Shown here: positions 33,012 to 43,010 of the stretch, in pieces
How positions within the stretch are numbered: the stretch's first letter is position 1
Layout of the letters: each line of letters begins with the position of its first letter
The notes under the pieces: generated by a model
What the model was told of the DNA's origin: nothing
Database searches by the model: none
The model's input: only the letters and a program-made list of their open reading frames with translations
Made by a program: the position numbers and the translations under genes
Source of the DNA: Gnetum montanum
Lineage: Eukaryota > Streptophyta > Gnetopsida > Gnetales > Gnetaceae
Length of the DNA: 43,466 bases
Assembly: GCA_015680685.1 (NCBI GenBank)
Contig: MNCI01003711.1
Span: 119,324-162,789, forward strand
Reading direction: 5' to 3'

Positions 33012-33228
33012 TTTGTATGATTAAAAGGAAATCGCAAATGAGAAACACATAAATCAATAAGCGATCAGAGGCTTTTCGTCCTGCTAGGTTCCAAAGGAAC
33101 CATCATTGCGACCAGTCTGCACCACACCATGAGTACATAACCACAAGGGTGTCACGTATATGCTAGTAGGTGATGAGGTATAGACAGCGTGCAGGATTAC
33201 CTGTAAGATGTAGAAAGGGCACCAAAAG

Positions 33229-33246
33229 ATCCTTGTTCTAGCACCA
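33229..33246 (-). promoter_or_regulatory. Primer binding site of C (candidate)
   Basis: The minus strand reads TGGTGCTAGAACAAGGAT, five bases inside the 5' LTR end at 33252. The intact form is probably TGGCGCTAG-A-AAGGA. I cannot name the tRNA with certainty. Confidence 0.5.
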
Positions 33247-33251
33247 AAAAT

Positions 33252-34431
33252 TGTAGCGACCGAAAACGTCAATGGCTAGAACATTAAGAGGTTGTTAGGC
33301 ATACAGTTTAACCCCAGATCCATGTGAGGGTTATGCTCGAGAGAAATAGAAACGGGTGCCTTAAACGGTCTGGTTGATTAGACAAGGGACTTAATTGATG
33401 TAACTTAACCTTTCGTAAATATTTTTTTTAGAAACGAGGTATGCAAGTGAAGTGATAATTAACCAACATAAAACAATGGGAAATAATGCATAATATGATG
33501 ATAACGAAGAGAGAATGAAACAAATTCAAGTGAGGAAATGCACAGCCCCAAGATCAAAGATCTTATCCTTGTTTTGTTGGAAGATGTACAACTAACATGC
33601 AACACTAGAGTGGCACAGCTTATACAAAGTAGTATGGTCACAAGTCCCTGAAGTATAGTCGATAGGTTGCTATTCAGGATTCTGCTGCTTGCCAATTTTC
33701 TTGCCAAGATGCCAATATGCTAAACCTACAAAAGGATTTCTGAAGCTAACTAGAATGTTCGCTGAATCCCAACTTGTTTTGCAAACATTCTATCATAGGA
33801 TGTTTCTTATGTCCTGGTGTGTTAGCAAAGCAAGCTTGCTTGATGGTTGAAGCAAGGGCAAGTGCTTTTACTCCATCAAAGCTATCCAAGTAGGAGTGTT
33901 GTTGAAGTATATCCCTGCTACACTATGTTACATTGCGTAGTGTAGCATAACATAGCACTTAGATTGAGATGATTCTTTAAAAAAAAATTTATCGTATTTT
34001 GTTGCACTGTATCACTCATGCTCCAGGGATGAAACAAGGTAGAGGCTTTGGAAGACTTACTTGTTATCATCTTGCACCTAGGACATCTAATTGGTCTCCT
34101 CAGGCTTTCTACACTGCGCAGCGTAGCATAGCGTAGTAGATTTCTTCCTTAGAAAACTTGCCGAACTATTTAGCTCATCCTAAAAACTTTCGACAACTCC
34201 TAGCATGGTCCTTGGGTAGACTATTATTTGGGTCAATTATCCAATTGGGCAGGTTGGAGAGTCTAGTAGGCCTATCAACCCTAGAGATAGAAAAATTTCT
34301 AGACTGTACAATCTATGCTCAGTGCCTATGTTGTCCTAATGGCCTATCATGACACTACACTTGTGGAAGTCCTTGCCCGAATTTCAAGACTTTGCTGATG
34401 CATTAGGGTCCTAAAATTTTATGGTGTTTCA
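33252..34431 (-). repeat. 5' LTR of element C, internally deleted
   Basis: TGTAGCGACC to TGTTTCA, 1.18 kb. It matches the 3' LTR except for the absence of about 830 bp (positions 13185-14014 of the 3' LTR). The join is near 33759 and shows a TGTT microhomology. The deleted part contains the TATA box and two of the four hairpins, so this LTR could not promote transcription of C as it stands. Confidence 0.85.
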
Positions 34432-34436
34432 ACAAT

Positions 34437-37095
34437 GGTTGCCACAAGCTACACCAAGGCCACCATCATCATGAAATATGATGATGCAGAAGGTGCATAG
34501 CATTGGTTGTGCCACCAGGCCTTAGAGGTGTTGACCAATAGGCTCATGCATGTTAGGCTAATGAACCTTTTCATGGTCCTTAGCCCAAGCATTCTAGTGG
34601 CCAAAATGGTTAGCATCATAGACTCCTTTAGCAGCGATGTCTACCACTTCGTCACCTACATGAATGATGTGAGGATAGTTTTAGACCTCAACGAGGCCTT
34701 CTTTGTTGACCTCTTTGGCCTCCACACTAATGGTCTGTTGGTCATTGATAAAGCCAACAAGGAGGTGGACCATAAAGGAGAGATTGAGGGCTAGTTGGGG
34801 GCCACTCAATCTCACAAAGGCATCCCAAATAAAGATGTGCATGTGCTTGAGGTCTAAGAGCTCTACCCTCTCTTTTGTGCCCATGCCTTCCCAAAGTTGC
34901 TCTCCCAAGAAAAAATCCTTAGATTTTAGTAGGTGTGAATGATGAAGGAGGTGCTGCAAGAGGAAACAACGTTCAACTAGGCCTCCTACATCACCACTGG
35001 CCTACACACAGAGAGCACCAAGCGAGGTCTCATGTACACTTTGCATTCTACACAAGGTATCTATGAAGGTTTGTGGAGTTCCTAGTAGTTTGTGATAATG
35101 AATAATGGATCATGCAAGACCATGAGTAACTATTGAAGCCTTGGGTTAAGCACATGTTCATAACCACTTGTGCATAGGACCCTCCAAAAGGGATCAATAA
35201 GTCATACTCAGTGACAACCAAAGGTCTCTTAGGATGGTCACACTATTCACATGACAGTGTGAGTGAGTGTCCCTTAGTTGTTATTGGGGATGTGAGCAAG
35301 GCTAAACACTATATTGTAGAAACGATGGGCCATCCAAGGCAAAGATCAAGAGGTGGCATCCTATAGAGGAGGCTACTCTTGAGGTTGGGCAAGCAAGTGT
35401 CAAGAAGATTCACCTCAACCTCCCCAACTTACACACAGATGTTTCTGGTTAGTATATGTACATTGCTAGATGCATTTGCTTTTTGTATTTTTTATGTTTA
35501 TATTTTTATGTTTTTTGATATGTTATATTAATGCTAACATGCTATGTTGGTATATTAGGAGAGAGTGCTCCTGAAGTAGCAACAATAGTAGTAATAGAGG
35601 CAGCCCCTCTTCAAGTTGAGGAGGGGGAAGTGCACAGGGAGGAGCTACACGAGGCTATGACAACCCTCTAACAATTGGAGGAGAAGGGGCTATTCCACCC
35701 TAATAAGGATGATTTTGACCATCTTTTTGATAGCATTCAACTGACTGATCCCCCTACTCTCACACCTAAGGGTCTACTAGGAAAGTGCCTTAAACTGCCA
35801 CCTATTGTTACTCTTTTGCTCTAGCATCTTTGGCTATTTAGTTGCTGCTTATTGCATTGTTATGTCACAACCCTAGATGAGCCTACTAGTGGTCCACTAT
35901 TCGTGTCTACCTACTACATGAAGTTGTGGGTAGAAATGTTTGACAAGTTTGCCTTCATGAAAGACATCATGGAGGATATTTTTCACCACCTACAGTAGGA
36001 AAATCCTAAGCTTGGTATGCATATGATGTTGCTTTTCTTATCTTGCTTTACCGATTTACTAGTTAGTTTGTGGCTAAGGTTGATTTTCTTGTTGCATGCC
36101 AACAAGTTATAAGCTACGTTAGGATCTAAGTAGGGTGGCTAAAGTAGATGTTGTCCCTGAGTTCCCTCCTAAAGTAAAGTAGGTGCCTCATTGTATATAC
36201 AAGGTAGTCAAAACGTGTGTATTTTCCTATGCAAAAGCATTATGGGTCTATAGGCACTTGAATGAGCACTTGTGGAAATGTGTGCACAAACTTTAGGAGA
36301 GGGTGACGAGCCAAGACACAAAGATTGAGGACCTTTAATCATGATATGACTTCTTAGCAACTCAATCATGAGAAGATAGTACCAAGTGGACCATGGAGAT
36401 TGATTATGGTAGGTACTGGTCAGCCATCTGTGGTAGAAATGAGGCTAATAAAGAGATTATTAAGCAATGGCTATAGATGGATCTACTTACCTAAAAGAAC
36501 CATGATTGGAAGAACTTTACTACCAGGTGTATAGGTGGGGATAGATGCAAAAGAGCCACAAACACCACTATAAATGTGAGTGAGATGTGTATCTTCAGCA
36601 ACTCAAAGAAGAGTCTGTCACACGTAGCCACCATGAGATTTTTCTTGAGGCAATTGGCGAGAGACAAGCCTATGAGTTGTTTGCTTGCCATACAGTGGTT
36701 AGTGGTTTCCTAGAGAGGTATATTATTACACCCTCAAGAGAGGCTTCATTTGCTAGGTCTTCCATGGAGCCATGCACATGGACTATTGTGGATAAAGGCA
36801 AGACCCTTGCAGGAGTTGACTTTGGCTAGGAGGATTGAGCATGGCTATCTGAGGCTGAGATCCTCTAATGCTTAGAGGAAGGCCTTGATAGCTTTCCCCC
36901 AAAGATGATCAAGGCAGGACCCTATCAAGTTAGTTTCTTATGTTTCTTTTATGCATTTTCATGTTATTTTATATATTGTACATTTGCTTACAAGTTTGTT
37001 GTTGTTATTGTTCATAGGCTCCAAGTGATGCTATAGGCACCAGCAGTGTGATGGAGGAAGAAAGGCCTCCATCCCCACCCAATACCACTAGTTGA
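34437..37095 (+). pseudogene. Antisense accessory gene of D, 3' half (exons 4-7)
   Basis: Continues exon 4 from 12656. Exon 4 ends at 35447 (TTTCTG|GTTAGT). Exon 5 is 35559-36014, exon 6 is about 36114-36928, and exon 7 is 37018-37095 (stop TGA 37093-37095). Shared with C are HWLC, VYHFVTYMNDVRIVLDL-EAFFVDLFGL, CAHAFPKLLSQ-KIL, KGLL-KCLKLPP, VDVVPEFP, VPHCIYKVV, the QKSHKHHYKCE block and the ERPPSPP tail. Splice sites match those of C. Many stops. Function unknown. Confidence 0.75.
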
Positions 37096-37312
37096 GCATA
37101 CGCTAATGTAGCCCTACTATTGGACATTTTTTCATGATTGTGTATTTTTTTTTCTATATGGTTTATATGATCATGCTATGTACTGTTATTTATATGACAT
37201 ATATGAATGTTTTGCTATATACAATGTATATGCCTTTTGAGATTATTTGCTATGTGTTTGATGCTAGTAATGTAATGAATTGATGCAACTAGGCCACTTC
37301 AAATTGATTCTT

Positions 37313-37500
37313 GTTTAAGGCCATTTTGGGCCACGTGTATTAATAGTGTGTTGGTATTTTTAGGCCATTCTGGGCCCTAGTGGTAGTTTAGGGCCATCCT
37401 GGGACAAAGTGTTGTTAGTTTTAGGTCATGGCGGGCCATGCGATGCTAATTTAGGGCCATGGCAGGCCACATGCTAGTCTAATGCCTTTTTGAGCCATGG
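37313..37500. repeat. Minisatellite R5 (GGCC type), protease side of D
   Basis: Six units of 28-37 bp of the form TTTAGGCCAT--GGGCCA, with GGCC pairs. It stands at the same place as R4 in C, between the end of the antisense gene and the protease. Confidence 0.85.
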
Positions 37501-37818
37501 TGTATTTTTGTAATTTTTGATTTTTTATTTTTATGTATTTTGATGTTTTTCATGCATAAGCTAATAATTACCAAAGAGTAAACTAAACAAGTAAAGATAC
37601 AAACTAAGTGAAAATGCAAAAATAAAAGAAATAAATGTGTAATAAAGAAAATAATGCAACATGCAAACAACCAAGCAAAATGTAAATGTGCAAGCAAGTG
37701 CAAGTAGGTAAATGTGCAAGCAAGTGCAAGTAGGTAGAATATATAGAGGTTAAGAGTAGGTAGGCACCTATCACATGTTGGACTAAGGGGATGCCTTAGT
37801 TGTGCAGTTGCTTCCTAA

Positions 37819-38808
37819 CCCTATGTGGGTTAAGGGATGCGTAGGGCCTGGATAGTACTATGCAGTACTCACCTTAACCTTTGTCAGCTATGTCAAAGGG
37901 AAATTCTACCCATAGAGTGTCCTCTGGGAGGTCATTGGCTCCCTTTGGTTTCTCAAGTTGGTCTACCTCACATGTTTCACCCTCATCCTTTACAAGAGGC
38001 ATGTCATCAAGGAACTCCACCTCTTACCCTTACTCTATTTCAATGTTGTTGATGGCTAGAGGGGCTGCATTGTCACCATAAACAATAACCTCACCACCTT
38101 CATATGGAAGGTGGATTTCTTGGTGGATTGGAAAAGAGACAGCCTATAGTTGGGCCAACCAGGACCTACCCAAGATCATGTTGAATCTTGACATCTCCTC
38201 AATTATGATGAATTCTGCCATGGTGGGAAATTGCTCCCTTGACATGAAGGCTAACGTGATAGTTCCCCTTATGACAATGCATGACCCATTAAAGGACTTT
38301 AGGCATGTTATATTTATGGGTTTGATTTGGTCAGTAAGACCTAGGTTGTCGACAACAATGTATGGAATGACATTTTTCACCATCCCATCATTGATATGCA
38401 CCCTGCAGATTCTACATTTCCCTATGCAAATCGTGATAAACATTGGTGCAGTAATGACATGATCCTTCTTAGGATCAACCTTGATCACCTCATCATAGAA
38501 TGCCAGGGGCGTTGAACTTGATTCCTATAGGGCAAGAGCCAACATCATAGCATGGATGGATTTTTCATCCACTGGGATGTCCTCCATAATAGGAATGAAG
38601 GTTAACATGTCGACCAACACTTTGTGGTGGGTAAAGGAGGTCATGATCAAGTCATATAGGTTCAATGTAGTGTTCTTTTGTTTGAGAGCCTATTTGACCT
38701 AGGCCAATGTTTATAAAAATTCTTTGCCACTATCTGCTACCTTGTTGGCCTTCATCTCCTCCATGCAATCCAAGAGACAAATCTCACATGGAGGAGATTT
38801 GAGCTTGG
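37819..38808 (-). pseudogene. D protease region
   Basis: 38488-38144 reads MFITICIGKCRICRVHINDG, GTITLAFMSREQFP and RFNMILGRSWLAQL. These align with the C protease, but the active site has become INDGMVKN (from VDDGASTN). The N-terminal linker is cut at 38813 by LTR B. The C-terminal part ends near 37830 at a GGGTTAGGAAG sequence shared with C (29217-29226). Confidence 0.85.
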
Positions 38809-38962
38809 CTTACTATTGGCGACCATTTGGGATGCGACCACCAACGAGTGTCCTCAAACAGGATTTAGGTGCCTGCTGGTCTCTAGCAATACCAAGGCCC
38901 AGATACCTCCAAATAAACTCAGTAGTTAATGTGAGTATGTGTGTGTGCTATTGCGACGTGCT

Positions 38963-39055
38963 TTTGTGTGAAATGTAACGATTGCGTTGTGTGTAAACTA
39001 CAAATGACNTTTGTGTGAAATGTAACGATTGCGTTGTGTGTAAACTACAAATGAC
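38963..39055. repeat. Exact 46-bp duplication around a single N
   Basis: 38963-39008 and 39010-39055 are identical, with an N at 39009. Same artefact type as at 28601. Confidence 0.85.
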
Positions 39056-40449
39056 TTACTTTAAAGAGATTCAGCCAACTTTGCCAAGCACTGTGAGTTG
39101 TTGAGAGTTTCCTATTTTGTTCAACTGCCTAGTCTACGTAGTCCTTATAATACCTACTTGTAACAAATAAAATTTTTTTAAAACATTTCAGCATAACTCT
39201 GCAAATCTACTCCTAATTTTCCCCAGAGAAAGAGATAGTTCCACAAGAAAACTAGAAATAGAGCAAGATTCGATGGAAATAGACAGAAAAGAAAAGAAAG
39301 TAGATTTGTGTAGACCTCAAATATTTAAACAAGGTAAAATGACACGAGTAAACACTTCGCAATAAAGCTATCCCAAATTCAATATCTACGAATTGTTCAA
39401 ACTTCCAAGGCTCAAACAAGCAATTTCTTCAAGACAATCCTACTATGCTACCAAAAATTGCTGCGTAAACTACCACGTACGAGACTCCATTTTGACTAGA
39501 TAATAGATGTAAACGATTGCATTCAAACAGAACCTTTGAAATACTTGACAATTTCTGATTCAAATACCATGGAAATTCACTTTAAAGATAAAAAGAAGCT
39601 ATTCTGGTCCCATCAAAATACCAAAGATTTTCTGAACCCTCTTGACTACTAAATTGCTCAATGACATGACTACAAGCAGAGGCTCTCTTACAACAATCCC
39701 AACAGCAGTTCCCACACATTGCACAATAACAAAATTTACTACTAAAATGCTCTTAAGGCTTTTAAACACAAGCGCTTCTACGGAAAAATTTTAATAGAAA
39801 TTCTTATCAGGCAACAAGAACAGTAAGAGCAATCTAAAAATCCCAAAATTATTTTCCAAGGAAGATACTATCTAAACCACTAGCTAAACAATTTAAACAA
39901 AATAAAAAATAAAATACATAACTCACAGGACCATGACAAAGAGGCTGAAATCTTTTCTTTAGCAAGCCATCTCACAAGCAATCTTCTTTACAAATCTTCT
40001 TTACAAATGCTCTTCTCAAGACCCAAAGTGTGTCTTCAAGTGAGAGCCTAAGTGCTAGCTAATAGCTTTCCAAAGTATGACCTCAAAAAATGTGATGTAT
40101 GAGACCTCCCCCCCAAAAAGTCCTTTTTCTCCTTGACCCCTGAAGCCTTTTTATAGGGTTCCAAGGTAGGTAGGGAAGTTACATATTCAAAAATATCTTA
40201 CCTAACTTCTCTCCCAAGTAACTTGCCCAACAAGTTAGGGAGTATTAACTTAGGAAGTTAGGAGATAAATATTGCTTTTGAAAAATAAATCCAATAATTT
40301 CATATAATTGTTTACCATTATAGCTTTAATAGCCTTTCATTTTTTACTTGTTTTAAAATTTTTAAGAATGCTTATTGAAGTTCTTAGTGATTTTATAAAC
40401 AAGGTGATAACATAATATCTACCTTGGCATAAATGTTGTTGGTACCTTA

Positions 40450-41290
40450 ATTCTAAATAATTCATGTGCACTTTCACCCGTATGAAAATGGCTGGAAAAT
40501 TTAAATTCGAAATATCAAGCCCGAATGTGAAGGTGCCAGGCCTGGAACTGCCAGTAACTAATTCAAATTATCTTGCCCTACTGAAAATCATTACCAACAA
40601 CTGTCATCACGGGAGAAGGCTCAGCCACCGCGTTAGGAAATGTCACCCTGTGTCCCGTAAGATTCTGCAACCATTCTAACCTTCGCCTCTCACAAGTGCT
40701 CTTCTGGTTTTGATGATTATAAAGAAATTTTACAAGGTGTTTTATCCTTGAGCAGAGCAAATTCGTATCCGCCACTGCTGCCGTCGAAGCTGGCGTTGTC
40801 ACGCTTCAAGGAGAAGCTTCCACTAGATCTATGAAACTTGGAACTGCCACCGCCCTCGGTATACGTGGACGAGGCATCTCTAGATCGATCAAACCCTCGA
40901 TCACACCTGGAAACCCTATCAATCCCGGATGAGGTGAAGACTTGCTGACAGTTACTTTGTGTTACTTGCCCCTTTGCCCGCTGGCTACGCCTCCCTCTAC
41001 TGGATCTGCGCCAAAGCCAAGGTTGTAGCCACCACGCACACGACAGAGGCTTCTCTTCTATTGCCATTGATCTTCCACCCATCACTGACCTTTCATCCAC
41101 CGCTATGCATCCTCCCACTACTGGCCATTTGTCCTCCGCTCGCAGGTTCTGGAAGTATTCCTTGAGAATCTAGAGCCATTTCTGGTGATGCCGATGCCCA
41201 GGGTAACGCCCAAGCCCAAGCCAATGCCGATGTCTCTGATATTTTTGCTATTTTATTCAGTTTTTTCTGCAACAGAAACCTGCTCATCCT
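40450..41290 (-). other. GC-rich segment in U3 of LTR B, possibly captured coding sequence
   Basis: The minus strand shows an open stretch at 41118-40717 (133 codons), rich in Arg, Ser and Gly (for example GGSSKFHRSSGSFSLKRDN), with a further frame at 40802-40578. Codon-like composition and CpG content differ from the flanking LTR, and LTR A has different sequence here. I do not recognise a family. It could be a fragment of a host gene taken into the LTR. Confidence 0.4.
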
Positions 41291-41645
41291 TTTTTAATTA
41301 AATTTACCGAATGAAATTCGAAACCTATTGGTAATCCATTCATGAGGTCTTCCGCACGCTTCCAACTCTTAAGTGGATCTTAATAATCCATTATCCAACA
41401 TTAGCAGGGAGTATGCCTTTTGCGGTAAATAATTTCATCCTTTGTTTGCTATTCCAATCTTCAATAAAGGCATTTTAATCTTGCTTTCCAAGAAGGCCTC
41501 AACATCAAAATTATTTCCCAGTGGATTTTTCTTCAAAAATACACATCAACTCACAATACTAAAACTACAAATTTACAACCAGGGATTGTGCCAATTTTAA
41601 ATAAAATATTCCAACTGTTCCATGGAATGGCCAAATGTGCCAACA

Positions 41646-42295
41646 CTTACCTTAATTATTTTGGAGCCTCAGTGGTCAATTGTTGATTGCTTGTAGTGGC
41701 CTTCTCAGTTGATTAGGCCATGGGCACAAAGGACAAGGGGATGAGCTTCAACAAGCCTAACTCTTTCTACTCCCAGTGCTGCCTAAGAATTTTATTAGCA
41801 AGGTTCTCGTTAGGCCTCCTAAGTTTCCACCTTAATTACCTACTAGTGTTTCCCATAGGATGATCCTTTGGACATGTAGGGGTTCATGCGTGATCCACCA
41901 CTGAACTCCAAGTAGGTAACAAGTCTGTATGTTGTGGCATCCTTATAACAAAGGGTGATTAGGTTGTTTCTACTACAACATGTTGTGGGACCCTAACCAC
42001 AAAGGATGTTATGGGTGCTCAAGTTGGCACTCTGATAACAAAAGGGGTCCTCAAACTAGTTGACATCGAGGGAGGCCCAACATTGCTAGAGGGCACAAGA
42101 ACCACAAATGGATCCTGCACTAGTTTTGAGTTATTATCAACGTTGATAGCATTAATGATGTACCTTGCACTGCTTACATTAAGAGGATCCTTGTAGACCC
42201 TCATTGATTGGTTTTGGGGGTGAACCGAGTTGGTTGCATCAAGGACCAACTTGTCCTTGTCAATCATGCATTGTATATCATCTTGTAATGCCATG
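41646..42295 (-). pseudogene. D gag C-terminal fragment
   Basis: On the minus strand from 42295: ALQDDIQCMIDKDKLVLDATN, HPQNQSMRVYKDPLN and YIINAINVDNN. This is colinear with C gag at 30780-30560. Downstream it decays into stops towards B. The N-terminal gag is removed by the right-edge LTR at 42296. Confidence 0.8.
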
Positions 42296-42374
42296 TGAAA
42301 CACCGGGAAAAAATTACGGGTCCGCCTCAAACGAAGATTCGTAATTCGAGCGAGAATGCGCCTCAAAGCTAAGG

Positions 42375-42690
42375 ACGAGGTTACGCTCTATCACGCACGG
42401 CAGCGTGATGAGTGTAATAAGCTCCAGGACAGTCAAAGGCGAATTGGCTAAGGACAAGTTTACGCGCTATCACGCATAGCAACGTGATGAGCGTAATAAG
42501 CTCCAAGGTAGTTAAACGTGCCTCGAATTGGCTAAGGACAAGTTTACGCGCTATCACGCATAGCAACGTGATGAGCGTAATAAGCTCCAAGGTAGTTAAA
42601 CGTGCCTCAAATCTGGCTAAGAACAAGTTTACGCTCTATCACGCACATCATCGTGATGAGCTTAATAATCTCCAAGGCAGTTAAGCAAAA
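42375..42690. repeat. 83-bp tandem repeat with hairpins in young LTR U3
   Basis: Four units of about 83 bp (period seen at 42381, 42460, 42543 and 42629). Each holds a hairpin of TTACGC/GCGTAA arms around TCACGCA/TGCGTGA, and each is joined by an AATAAGCTCCA-G-AGT-AA spacer. The two middle units are almost identical. Confidence 0.85.
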
Positions 42691-42734
42691 ATCCATGGAA
42701 ATACGACGGGTTGGCACTTGTTCTTGGAACGCTA

Positions 42735-43010
42735 AACTGATCTTTACGCGCGTTACGCAATGATGCGTGCTCGTGCGTAGGTCAGAATGCAACAACACGC
42801 TCGTTACGCTTCGTCACGCACAGCTGCGTGATGAGCGTAAGTTACACTTTGATCATACTCCACCGCGCGTAGCTGCGTGGAGAGCGTGTTACATTTACGC
42901 TGCGTCACGCACAGTTGCGTGATGAGCGTACAACAATCTTAAGCGTGTTGTTGCTACGCCAAAGTTGCGCTCATACACGCAACACAACGCGAATGAGCGC
43001 AAACGCAGCC
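42735..43010. repeat. Further hairpins in young LTR U3
   Basis: More inverted repeats with the same core but without the 83-bp spacing: 42807-42841 (CGTCACGCACAGCTGCGTGATGA type), 42865-42885 and 42895-42930. A more decayed pair lies at 42962-42995. They continue the array up to the promoter. Confidence 0.7.

Larger units (their letters stand above)
12657..34431 (-). mobile_element. Element C: complete Tat-like giant retrotransposon with antisense gene
   Basis: About 21.8 kb, of which 3.4 kb is the later insertion A. Both LTRs, PBS, PPT and all domains are present: gag, protease, RT, RNase H, second (archaeal-type) RNase H and integrase, all on the minus strand. A plus-strand gene sits between protease and RT. 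The flanking 5-bp sequences are ATAGT (12652-12656) and ACAAT (34432-34436), differing only by two transitions. They interrupt a D exon whose frame is restored when C is removed. The dual RNase H and the gag opening PKFTKYNGEGDPNAHL fit the Tat lineage. Dead, with many stops. Confidence 0.85.
34432..38813 (-). mobile_element. Element D, middle part (antisense gene 3' half, repeat, protease)
   Basis: The same old Tat-like element as 7823-12656. It resumes after C and is broken again by solo LTR B at 38814. Order and content match C at 25840-30180. Confidence 0.8.
38814..41645 (-). mobile_element. Solo LTR B (long-LTR family)
   Basis: Reading the minus strand, it begins TGTTGGCACATTTGGCC and ends GGTCGCCAATA (terminal CA decayed to TA). 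It is flanked by the perfect duplication CTTAC (38809-38813 and 41646-41650). TATA box at 40147-40155. Its U5/R half (38814-40250) matches LTR A, including the segment that fills the N gap of A. U3 beyond about 40300 has no similarity to A except the first ~32 bp. Confidence 0.85.

Noticed and set aside
12657-34431. Reading C as two unrelated elements, one gag-pro and one RT-integrase
   Set aside because: D shows the same order with the same flanking minisatellites, and one LTR pair encloses everything.
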